Assembly (NCBI GenBank): GCA_945285405.1
Contig: CALYQJ010000013.1
Location: forward strand, 1 to 49,893
Source: an uncultured Lactobacillaceae bacterium
Lineage (GTDB): Bacteria; Bacillota; Bacilli; Lactobacillales; Lactobacillaceae
DNA length: 49,893 bases
Direction: 5' to 3'
How positions within the stretch are numbered: the first letter of the stretch is position 1; each line of letters begins with the position of its first letter. A program made the translations under genes and the position numbers. This document shows, in pieces, positions 1 through 7,635 of this stretch. Below the pieces are notes generated by a model. It ran no database searches. It was not told the origin of the DNA and was given only the letters and a program-made list of their open reading frames with translations.

Positions 1-131
1 AATTTAATTAAAAGGCGATTTTTAAAATTGTAACTTTTAATTTTATTTTTAAAACAAAGAAGTTTGAAAATTAATTTAATAAAAAGCTCAATAATCGATA
101 TGATAATAGATGATGAATTGTTTTGGCTTTT

Positions 132-171
132 AAATAAAAATGCTAAGCAAATTTGCTTAGCATTTTTATTT
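132..171. terminator. Bidirectional intrinsic terminator after the GRE activase
   Basis: A perfect inverted repeat: the core arms TGCTAAGCAA and TTGCTTAGCA (141-162) are flanked by AAATAAAAA on the left and TTTTTATTT on the right, so it can work as a Rho-independent terminator on either strand. It touches the stop codon of the minus-strand activase gene. Nothing else is recognisable in bases 1-131. Confidence 0.85.
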
Positions 172-1012
172 ACCAGCTATTAATTAAAACTTTGATACCG
201 GCGTTTTCTAAAATTTGTTGGTATTTAACTAAGTCATCTGCATGAAGTTGAGTAACATTTTTCATTTTATACTCACGATTTAAATCTTGATATTTTTTTA
301 AACCAAATTGATGAAAAGGCAATAATTCAACTTCTTTAATTCCCATTTTTTGGAATAATTTACCAAATTCATAAGCATCGTTATTAGTATAGTTAAATCC
401 CGGAATTATAGGAATTCGAATATGTAAATTAATTCCGGCATCTAAAGCAATTTGAAGGTTTTTTAAAATAAGTTCATTTCCACCGCCGGTCCCTTTTTTA
501 TGAATAATTGAATTCCATTGTTTACAGTCATAATACATAAAATCAATATATTTCATGAATTCTTGAAATACTCGTGAATTCGCATAACCAGTAGTCTCAC
601 AAGCTAAATTTAAGCCAGCATTTTTAATAGCTTGAGCTAATTGAATGGCAAAAGAAGCTTGTAATAATACTTCACCTCCAGAAAAAGTTACACCACCACC
701 AGATTCTTCATAAAATGGTTGATCTTGCATAATTACTTTCATTAATTCAGTAACTGTCCAATATTTACCAACAGTGGTTTTCTGTTGTTGATTTTCGTCA
801 TACATCAATTCAGGATGAAATAGTTGAGATTCAGGATTGGCGCACCATTTACATCTTAAGGGGCATCCCTTGAAAAAGATCACAGTTCGAATTCCGGGAC
901 CGTCATCTAGGCTAAATTTTTGGACGTTAAAAATTAAACCTTTGGAAGCTTGTGGTTTTGTTTTAGTTCGTAGATTCATAAGGTCAATTTTCATCAAAAA
1001 TATCTCCATCAT
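170..1012 (-). CDS. Glycyl-radical enzyme activating protein (radical SAM, PflA/YbiY-like), short form
   Basis: Radical-SAM activase that would install the glycyl radical on the dehydratase encoded divergently at 1267. The [4Fe-4S]-binding CxxxCxxC is seen as C50-PLR-C54-KW-C57 just after the activase signature DGPGIRTVIFFKGC; a GGGVTFSGGE SAM-binding motif follows near residues 105-114. The protein is 280 aa. Activases of non-PFL glycyl radical enzymes (E. coli YbiY, for instance) normally carry a Cys-rich ferredoxin-like insert between these two motifs. Here the gap is short and contains no cysteine, so the layout is that of PflA. Start: ATG at 1012 has AAGG six bases upstream; an in-frame ATG at 994 preceded by TGGAG is equally credible and gives 274 aa. 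The family assignment is safe; specificity for the neighbouring enzyme is inferred from synteny. Confidence 0.88.
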   Translation of the reverse strand: MMEIFLMKIDLMNLRTKTKPQASKGLIFNVQKFSLDDGPGIRTVIFFKGCPLRCKWCANPESQLFHPELMYDENQQQKTTVGKYWTVTELMKVIMQDQPFYEESGGGVTFSGGEVLLQASFAIQLAQAIKNAGLNLACETTGYANSRVFQEFMKYIDFMYYDCKQWNSIIHKKGTGGGNELILKNLQIALDAGINLHIRIPIIPGFNYTNNDAYEFGKLFQKMGIKEVELLPFHQFGLKKYQDLNREYKMKNVTQLHADDLVKYQQILENAGIKVLINSW

Positions 1013-1061
1013 TCATTACCTTAATTATACTAATTGATATTTCTTAAGCAATAAAAAAATG

Positions 1062-1072
1062 TTTCGTTCGAA
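1062..1072. promoter_or_regulatory. TTTCGTT box 1, candidate DeoR-family operator
   Basis: TTTCGTTCGAA lies 50 bases before the activase start. A near copy occurs at 1243-1253. TTTCGTT-type repeats are typical of DeoR-family sugar regulators in Firmicutes, and a DeoR-family gene lies at 3935. The link is inferred. Confidence 0.35.
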
Positions 1073-1174
1073 TAAAAAGCAAAAAATGAACATTTGTGCA
1101 ATTTTAAATCAATTAAATATTAATAAGCTTAAATAAAACAAAAGGCATAAGCTTCTTTTTAATTTTAAAAGTAA

Positions 1175-1204
1175 GTGACAATTTGCAATCTTGATTTTTT
1201 TAAT
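1175..1204 (+). promoter_or_regulatory. Candidate sigma-70 promoter of the glycyl radical enzyme gene
   Basis: GTGACA (1175-1180) and TTTAAT (1199-1204) are separated by 18 bases in the divergent intergenic region, about 60 bases before the ATG. Both hexamers have one mismatch or so to consensus. In such AT-rich DNA this is only moderate evidence. Confidence 0.4.
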
Positions 1205-1242
1205 AGAATTATTAATAATTATTTCAAAAGAAAGAAAAATAA

Positions 1243-1253
1243 TTTCGTTAGAA
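1243..1253. promoter_or_regulatory. TTTCGTT box 2, candidate DeoR-family operator
   Basis: TTTCGTTAGAA repeats the motif at 1062 and lies between the candidate promoter and the AAGGAG ribosome binding site of the glycyl radical enzyme gene. A repressor bound here would block transcription toward the + strand. Confidence 0.35.
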
Positions 1254-1266
1254 AAAGGAGTGGATT

Positions 1267-3714
1267 ATGAATACCCAAATTTTAACTAAAACTAACCAAA
1301 ACCATTCTACTAATCATTTTGGAACTTTAACTTCTCAAATGAATCGTTACCGGGAATCAATATTACAGGCCAAAGCCTACATTGATCCTGAACGCGCAGT
1401 TTTGACTACAGAAGCTTATCAGGCACACCAACAGGAACAAACTGATGTTTTGCGAGCTAATGTATTAGCCCATATTTTAGAAAGAATGACCATTTATATT
1501 GAGCCAGATACTTTTTTAGTAGGTAATCAAGCTCAATCTAATCGATGGGCACCGATTTTTCCAGAATATTCAATGAAATGGGTTATTGAAGAGTTGGATA
1601 CTTTTGAGAAACGACCTGGTGATGTTTTCTACATTACTGAAGATACTAAAAAGAAATTAAAAAAAATTGCTCCGTTTTGGCATAATAATACGCTTGAGGA
1701 TCGTGGGTTAGCAGCATTTCCACCTAATAGTCGAATATTTTATGATTTAGGAATTATTGGAGCTGATGGAAATATTACTTCTGGTGATGGTCATATTGCT
1801 GTTAACTATCAAGATTTGTTGAAACATGGATTAAAGTGGTATGAAAAACGAATTCGAGATAAACAGCGAAAATTAGATTTAACTGATTACTCGCAACAAA
1901 AGCAGTTATATTTTTATCAAGCTAGTTTGATTGTAATTCAGGCTATTAAAAAATTTGCTAAACGTTATGTTGTATTGGCAAAAGAGCAGGCTAAAAATAC
2001 AAATGATGCTAAACGGAATAAGCAATTACAACAAATTGCCTGTGTTATGAGTCATGTACCTTATGAACCTGCACGTAATTTTTATGAAGCAGTTCAATCG
2101 GTCTGGTTCATTCATGATATTTTACAAATTGAATCTAATGGTCATTCCGTTTCCTACGGTCGAATGGACCAATATTTAGATCCGTATTATGAAACTGACC
2201 TTTCAAACGGTAATATTGATGTGGATCAAGCAACAGAGTTATTAACTAATTTGTTTTTGAAAACTTTGACAATTAATAAAGTTCGTTCATGGGCCCATAC
2301 TGAGTTTTCTGCTGGAAGTCCTTTATATCAAAACATTACTATTGGGGGTCAGACTAGTGATGGAAAGGATGCAACTAATCCAGTTTCTTATTTAATTTTG
2401 CGAGCTATTGCTCAAGCTCATTTACCTCAACCTAACCTTACAGTTCGTTATTTTCATGGTTTGAGCAATACTTTTATGAGAGAGTGTATTGAAGTAGTTA
2501 AGCAGGGGTTAGGCATGCCTGCCTTTAATAATGATGAAATAATCATTCCTTCATTTATAAAAAGAGGAGTCAAAAAAGCTGATGCTTATAACTATAGTGC
2601 TATTGGTTGCGTTGAGACAGCAGTTCCTGGTAAGTGGGGCTACCGTTGTACAGGAATGAGTTTTATTAATTTTCCGCGAGTTTTATTAATTGTAATGAAT
2701 GGTGGTATTGATCCTGAATCTCAAAAAAAGTTATTACCTAATTATGGGAAGTTTACAGAAATGACTTCTTATGAACAACTTTTAAAAGCTTGGGATCTTT
2801 CTATTCGTGAAGTGACTCGTCAAAGTGTTATTATTGAAAATAGTTGTGATATGGTATTAGAACAAGGCTTTCCTGATATTCTTTGTTCAATCTTAACTGA
2901 AGATTGTATTGGCCGTGGTAAAACAATTAAAGAAGGTGGCGCAATTTATGATTATATTAGCGGTTTACAAGTTGGTATTGCGAATTTAGCTGATTCTTTA
3001 GCTGCAATTAAGAAATTAGTTTTTGAAGAAAAACGACTAACACCTAAACAATTATGGCAAGCCCTACAAAATAATTTTGCGGGAAAAGCTGGGGAAACAA
3101 TTCGTCAGATGTTAATTAGGGAAGCACCAAAATATGGGAATGATAATGATGAAGTTGATCAATTAATTGTTGAAGCTTATCAGCCATATATTGATGAAAT
3201 TAGTAAATATCGTAATACACGTTACGGTCGTGGTCCAATTGGCGGTTTACGTTATGCGGGAACTTCATCAATTTCAGCTAATGTGGGTCAAGGACATAGT
3301 ACCTTAGCTACTCCTGATGGACGTTATGCTCGTACTCCTTTGGCTGAAGGCTGTTCTCCCGAACATGCGATGGATACTAATGGTCCTACAGCTGTTTTTA
3401 AAAGTGTGTCGAAGTTGCCAACTTGCGATATTACAGGTGGAGTTTTATTGAACCAGAAAATGTCACCGCAAATTTTACGTACTGATACTAATTGTCAAAA
3501 ATTGGTTGCTTTATTACGAACTTTCTTTAATCGTTTGCATGGTTATCATGTTCAATATAATATAGTGTCCCGTGATACTTTAATTGCTGCACAAAAACAT
3601 CCGGATCAATATCGTGATTTAATTGTACGAGTTGCAGGATATTCAGCATTCTTTGTTGGCTTATCTAAAGAAACACAGGATGATATTATTGCGCGTACAG
3701 AGCAATCACTTTAG
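1267..3714 (+). CDS. Glycyl radical enzyme, YbiW/PflD-type dehydratase or lyase
   Basis: An 815-aa oxygen-sensitive radical enzyme of the PFL/glycerol dehydratase superfamily. The active-site Cys and Glu are in GCVETAVPGKWGYRCTG (C448, E450), and the glycyl radical Gly791 is in RVAGYSAFF, 25 residues from the C-terminus. A single Cys followed by V-E is the pattern of dehydratase-type members; true pyruvate formate-lyase has two adjacent cysteines, so this is not PflB. GCVETAVPG resembles E. coli YbiW. I recall a report that YbiW-type enzymes open 1,5-anhydroglucitol-6-phosphate to 1-deoxyfructose-6-phosphate; I cannot confirm that substrate here. AAAGGAG stands eight bases before the ATG. The activase is divergent and a DeoR-family regulator lies downstream, forming a compact three-gene module. 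No microcompartment genes are nearby, which argues against choline or propanediol use. Confidence 0.88.
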   Translation: MNTQILTKTNQNHSTNHFGTLTSQMNRYRESILQAKAYIDPERAVLTTEAYQAHQQEQTDVLRANVLAHILERMTIYIEPDTFLVGNQAQSNRWAPIFPEYSMKWVIEELDTFEKRPGDVFYITEDTKKKLKKIAPFWHNNTLEDRGLAAFPPNSRIFYDLGIIGADGNITSGDGHIAVNYQDLLKHGLKWYEKRIRDKQRKLDLTDYSQQKQLYFYQASLIVIQAIKKFAKRYVVLAKEQAKNTNDAKRNKQLQQIACVMSHVPYEPARNFYEAVQSVWFIHDILQIESNGHSVSYGRMDQYLDPYYETDLSNGNIDVDQATELLTNLFLKTLTINKVRSWAHTEFSAGSPLYQNITIGGQTSDGKDATNPVSYLILRAIAQAHLPQPNLTVRYFHGLSNTFMRECIEVVKQGLGMPAFNNDEIIIPSFIKRGVKKADAYNYSAIGCVETAVPGKWGYRCTGMSFINFPRVLLIVMNGGIDPESQKKLLPNYGKFTEMTSYEQLLKAWDLSIREVTRQSVIIENSCDMVLEQGFPDILCSILTEDCIGRGKTIKEGGAIYDYISGLQVGIANLADSLAAIKKLVFEEKRLTPKQLWQALQNNFAGKAGETIRQMLIREAPKYGNDNDEVDQLIVEAYQPYIDEISKYRNTRYGRGPIGGLRYAGTSSISANVGQGHSTLATPDGRYARTPLAEGCSPEHAMDTNGPTAVFKSVSKLPTCDITGGVLLNQKMSPQILRTDTNCQKLVALLRTFFNRLHGYHVQYNIVSRDTLIAAQKHPDQYRDLIVRVAGYSAFFVGLSKETQDDIIARTEQSL

Positions 3715-3934
3715 ACTTTAAGAAAAAAATTTTATTATGATTAAATTTATATTTTGAAAATGATCAAGAATAACCAATTAAAATTATTTTTAGTTAAGTA
3801 AATGGTTATATTTAGTATTTTATGATAATGATAATTGCCAGATTTTAATTAAAATGCTTTAATTTGATGTAGTTTTTAATCTTCTTTAATTTTTTGACTT
3901 ATAATTAGGTTAAAAATTCTTAAGGAAAAATGAA

Positions 3935-4684
3935 ATGAAATTAGAAAGATCAGAGCGAATTTTAGAAATTGTTAATCAGAAAAAAAAAGTTGAAGTTAGT
4001 GACTTGGCTAAATTATTGATGGTTTCTAAAGTAACTATTCGTAAAGATCTGAAAAATTTAGAGGCTCATGGGCTTTTAAAAAGGGAACATGGTTTTGCAA
4101 TTATTAATAATCCAGACAATCTTAATTATCGATTAGCACAAAATTATCCTGAAAAGTTGCGTATAGCAAAAATGGCTGCTAGTTTAGTTAAGGATCAAGA
4201 TACAATTATGATTGAATCTGGAGCAACTTGTGCTTTATTGGCAGAAGAACTTGGTAAACAAGGGAAAAAAATTACTATTATTACAGTATCTTATTTTATT
4301 ACTAATCACGTTGCTAAATATTCTAACCTTAGTTTGATTGTTTTAGGAGGACAATATCAAGTAAGTTCTCAAGTAGTTGTGGGACCACTGGTTAAAACAT
4401 CTTTGCGTGGCTTTCATGTTGAGAAATTGTTTGTTGGGACTGATGGGTTTGATCCTCAGATAGGATTTTTTGGCGATAACTTAATGCGTACAGAAACTGT
4501 TCGTAATATGGCGCAACAAGCCCAACAAATAATCATATTAACGGATTCAGAAAAATTTAAAAAACCAAGTTTGATCCAACAATTTAGCTTCGATGAAGTA
4601 GATCAAGTAATTACTGATAATCAAATTACTAGTTATGCTCAAGAAGTTTTAAAGAATAATCAAGTTAAACTATCCATTGTTTAA
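3935..4684 (+). CDS. DeoR-family sugar-phosphate-responsive transcriptional regulator
   Basis: A 249-aa protein with an N-terminal winged HTH (about residues 1-57, starting MKLERSERILEIVNQKK and containing VSKVTIRKDLKNLE) and a C-terminal DeoR sensor domain of the ISOCOT fold. The segment IMIESGATCALLAEEL is the usual phosphosugar-binding loop; VGTDGF and LTDSEKF are further family motifs. Such proteins generally repress a neighbouring catabolic operon until a phosphorylated sugar binds. It lies 220 bases after the glycyl radical enzyme gene, on the same strand, and ends in a terminator, so it probably controls the GRE and activase. The TTTCGTT boxes at 1062 and 1243 are candidate targets. 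The ligand is unknown. Confidence 0.88.
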   Translation: MKLERSERILEIVNQKKKVEVSDLAKLLMVSKVTIRKDLKNLEAHGLLKREHGFAIINNPDNLNYRLAQNYPEKLRIAKMAASLVKDQDTIMIESGATCALLAEELGKQGKKITIITVSYFITNHVAKYSNLSLIVLGGQYQVSSQVVVGPLVKTSLRGFHVEKLFVGTDGFDPQIGFFGDNLMRTETVRNMAQQAQQIIILTDSEKFKKPSLIQQFSFDEVDQVITDNQITSYAQEVLKNNQVKLSIV

Positions 4685-4713
4685 TTAAAGCCATTTGATA
4701 ATTTAAATTTAAT

Positions 4714-4747
4714 AAAAACCGGATCGGGATATTGGATACGGTTTTTA
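4714..4747 (+). terminator. Intrinsic terminator after the DeoR-family gene
   Basis: AAAACCGgATC pairs with GATaCGGTTTT around the loop GGGATATTG, with one internal mismatch, followed by a T-rich tail. It isolates the GRE module from the LepA paralogue. Confidence 0.75.
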
Positions 4748-4941
4748 TTTTTAGTGATTTTTTTCATTATATTAATTAATCATAGTATCGTAAAATTTCA
4801 AAGAATATTACGCTATAGGTGATAATTAAAAGAAACAAAAAAGTAACAGATTTTTTAAGCATTTTTGGTACTATTTCAAACAAAGTTATGTTTTTAATAG
4901 TGAAGATAAGTATTGTTCAAAAACAAAAAAGGAGTTAAATT

Positions 4942-6738
4942 TTGAATTCTAAAAATATTCGTAATTTTGCCATTATTGCCCATATTGATCATGGGAAGTC
5001 TACTTTAGCTGATCGAATTATGGAAATGACTAATACCGTTAGTCAACGTGAACAAAAAGATCAATTACTTGATGATTTAAATGTAGAGCAAGCACATGGT
5101 GTTACAGTAAAATCTCGTACTGTAAGAAATATTTATCAAGCAGTTGATGGACAAAAGTATGAGTATAATTTTATTGATACTCCAGGACATGTTGATTTTT
5201 CTTATGAAGTTTCTAAAAGTTTGGCTGCTAGTGATGGGGTTATTTTATTGGTAGATGCAACTCAAGGGGTTCAGGCACAAACAGTAGCAAATTATTATTT
5301 GGCTAAAAAAAATCATTTAGTAATTATTCCGGTAATTAATAAAATTGATTTACCAGCAGCAGAAGTAATGAAAACTGAGGATCAAATTAAAAAATTAGAT
5401 CCTAAATTTGCTAAAGCACCAATTTTAAGAATTTCGGCAAAGACAGGGCAAGGCGTTAAAGAGGTCTTGGAAGCAATTAGAACCAACATACCTGCACCAA
5501 AGGGTAATCCTAAAGCGCCAGTTAAAGCTTTAGTATTCGACTATTTATATAATTCTTTTTTAGGTATAGTAGCATATGTTCGAATAATTGACGGACAATT
5601 ACAAGCTCAAGATAAAGGTTTGTTAATGGCGAAAGATGAGAAGTTTTTAATCCGTGAAGTGGGTATTTTTACGCCTAAAATGGTAGCTTGTAAAAAATTA
5701 GGTGTAGGTGATGTTGGATATATTGTGACAGGTTTAAAAGATCCTCAATCAGTACGTGTTGGTGATACTTTAACATTAGAAAAAAATCCAACTGATCGGG
5801 CATTACCGGGTTATCAACCCGCTAAATCAGTAGTTTTTGCGGGATTTTATCCCCAAGATAATAATTATCCTGAATTGAAAAGCGCTCTTGCTAAACTTGC
5901 GCTAAATGATCCTTCTTTTAATTATCAAGAAGAGGTTACAGAAGCTTTAGGATCTGGTTTTCGTTGTGGATTTTTAGGAATGTTTCATCTACAAATTATT
6001 AAAGAACGATTAAAAGACGAATATGGTTTAAATGTTTTGACGACAGCACCTAATGTTACATATCGAGTTTACTTAAAAAATTCAGATCAATTTACAGAAA
6101 TTACAAATCCAAGTCAATTTCCTTATTTTAATGATATTGATTATGTTGAAGAACCAATGATTGAGGCTAAAATTATTGTTCCTAATAAGCTGTTAACTTC
6201 GGTGATGAAATTGGCTGATCAACATAAAGGTGAATTGAAAGATATGAATCAGCGAAATCTAAATACAGAAGTAATTTATAAAATTCCTCTTTCAGAAGTT
6301 GCTTATCAATTTTTTAATAAATTAAAATCAGTTTCTCATGGTTATGCGAGTTTAGAAACTAACGATGCTGGATATGATTTGGCAGACGTAGTAAAAATAG
6401 AGGTAGATATCAATTATTCTCCAATTGATGCTTTAGCTTTTATTGTACATCGCGAAGATGCGCCAAGTTTAACCCAGGAGTTGGTTCATAAATTAAAATA
6501 TACGGTACCTCGTATGCTTTATCCTATGCCAGTGCAAGCAGTAGTTGAAGGTAAGACCTTGGCTCGAGTAGACATTCCACCATTGCGAAAGAATGCTGCA
6601 GTTTCTGGTAATAAAAAAAGTATTTCGAAAAAGCAAGAACTTTTGCGTCGACAGAATATTAATAAACGTCAAGCTGTAAAAAATAATGTCCAGCTTTCAC
6701 AAAAGACATTTAATTCAATTTTAGAGTTAAAGCCGTAA
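4942..6738 (+). CDS. lepA2: LepA/EF-4 paralogue (LepA2-type translational GTPase)
   Basis: A 598-aa translational GTPase of the EF-4 family, which acts on ribosomes. The G domain is intact: P-loop AHIDHGKS (13-20), DTPGH (from D79), NKID (133-136). Domains II, III and V follow; GSGFRCGFLGMFHLQI and the C-terminal tail are recognisable EF-4 segments. It is divergent: the switch I motif usually read as RGITIK is HGVTVKS, and the conserved KCYGGD of the C-terminal domain is replaced by AVSGNKKS. Several lactobacilli carry a second LepA, and this copy fits that group rather than the housekeeping gene that normally sits near dnaJ or hemN. TTG start preceded by AAAGGAG. It is flanked by a terminator upstream and an ABC transporter downstream, so it looks monocistronic. 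Confidence 0.82.
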   Translation: MNSKNIRNFAIIAHIDHGKSTLADRIMEMTNTVSQREQKDQLLDDLNVEQAHGVTVKSRTVRNIYQAVDGQKYEYNFIDTPGHVDFSYEVSKSLAASDGVILLVDATQGVQAQTVANYYLAKKNHLVIIPVINKIDLPAAEVMKTEDQIKKLDPKFAKAPILRISAKTGQGVKEVLEAIRTNIPAPKGNPKAPVKALVFDYLYNSFLGIVAYVRIIDGQLQAQDKGLLMAKDEKFLIREVGIFTPKMVACKKLGVGDVGYIVTGLKDPQSVRVGDTLTLEKNPTDRALPGYQPAKSVVFAGFYPQDNNYPELKSALAKLALNDPSFNYQEEVTEALGSGFRCGFLGMFHLQIIKERLKDEYGLNVLTTAPNVTYRVYLKNSDQFTEITNPSQFPYFNDIDYVEEPMIEAKIIVPNKLLTSVMKLADQHKGELKDMNQRNLNTEVIYKIPLSEVAYQFFNKLKSVSHGYASLETNDAGYDLADVVKIEVDINYSPIDALAFIVHREDAPSLTQELVHKLKYTVPRMLYPMPVQAVVEGKTLARVDIPPLRKNAAVSGNKKSISKKQELLRRQNINKRQAVKNNVQLSQKTFNSILELKP

Positions 6739-6869
6739 AATACTTTATCAGATAATATTTTTAGATATTAAAAATTATCAGTATTAAGCGCTTTTTTTAA
6801 GTTACAAAAGTGTAAGGTTATTTAAATTCCTGCTTGTTAGAATATGGGTGAAAAATACATGGAGGAAAG

Positions 6870-7625
6870 ATGATGACCAGCATAGTTGCAGTACAACAAG
6901 TAAAAAAAGTTTATGGTAAGGTTCATGAAGAAAAAACTGTTGCTTTAAAGGATGTCAATTTCCAGGTGGAAACAGGAGAATTTATTGGAATAATGGGAGC
7001 TTCTGGTTCTGGTAAGTCAACTTTGTTAAATATTTTATCGACTATAGATCGTCCAACTTCAGGGCAAGTTTTGATCAATGGTTATGATATTACAAAATTG
7101 CGCGGTAATAAGTTATCCGATTTTCGAGCTCACCAAATTGGCTTTATTTTTCAAGATTTCAATTTATTGGAAGATTTAACTGTTGAAGAAAATATTGCTT
7201 TACCATTGTCATTGCAAGAAATGAATCCAAAAAGGATTAAAGCTTTAGTTATATTAATTTCTAAAAAACTTTCTATTTCATCAATTTTAAAAAAATATCC
7301 AGCAGAAATTTCTGGAGGTCAAAAGCAGCGTGCAGCTGCGGCACGAGCTTTAATTACTAAGCCGGCAATATTATTGGGTGATGAACCTACAGGATCATTA
7401 GATTCAAGTAGTGCTCGTGAATTATTAAATACAATGACTAATTTAAATCAAAAAGATAAAATTTCAATTTTATTGGTAACTCATGATCCAGTTTCTGCAA
7501 GTTTTTGCCAACGTATTTTATTTATCAAAGATGGGGTTATCGGTAAAGAACTGCGGCGAAATAATTTAGATCGAATAAGTTTTTATCATCAAATATTAAA
7601 TGAAATTGAAAGTTTTGAAAGCTAA
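6870..7625 (+). CDS. ABC transporter ATP-binding protein, BceA/MacB-type
   Basis: A 251-aa nucleotide-binding domain. Walker A is GASGSGKST (around residues 43-51), the Q-loop is in IFQDFNLLEDLT, the signature is ISGGQKQR (near 148), and Walker B is ILLGDEPTG with the H-loop THD. The wording of the signature and of the LGDEPTGSLDS stretch is typical of the MacB/LolD/BceA subgroup that powers FtsX-like permeases. GGAGG precedes two tandem ATGs (6870 and 6873); the second has the better spacing. It is followed directly by the permease gene. The usual job of this pair in Firmicutes is sensing or resisting cell-wall-active peptides, but no histidine kinase or response regulator gene is adjacent, so the function is inferred only. 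Confidence 0.88.
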   Translation: MMTSIVAVQQVKKVYGKVHEEKTVALKDVNFQVETGEFIGIMGASGSGKSTLLNILSTIDRPTSGQVLINGYDITKLRGNKLSDFRAHQIGFIFQDFNLLEDLTVEENIALPLSLQEMNPKRIKALVILISKKLSISSILKKYPAEISGGQKQRAAAARALITKPAILLGDEPTGSLDSSSARELLNTMTNLNQKDKISILLVTHDPVSASFCQRILFIKDGVIGKELRRNNLDRISFYHQILNEIESFES

Positions 7626-7635
7626 TGGTGAAAAA

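Noticed and set aside
837-1037. 66-codon + strand open frame over the GRE activase
   Set aside because: It is antisense to a well-supported radical-SAM gene, has no ribosome binding site and no recognisable domain.
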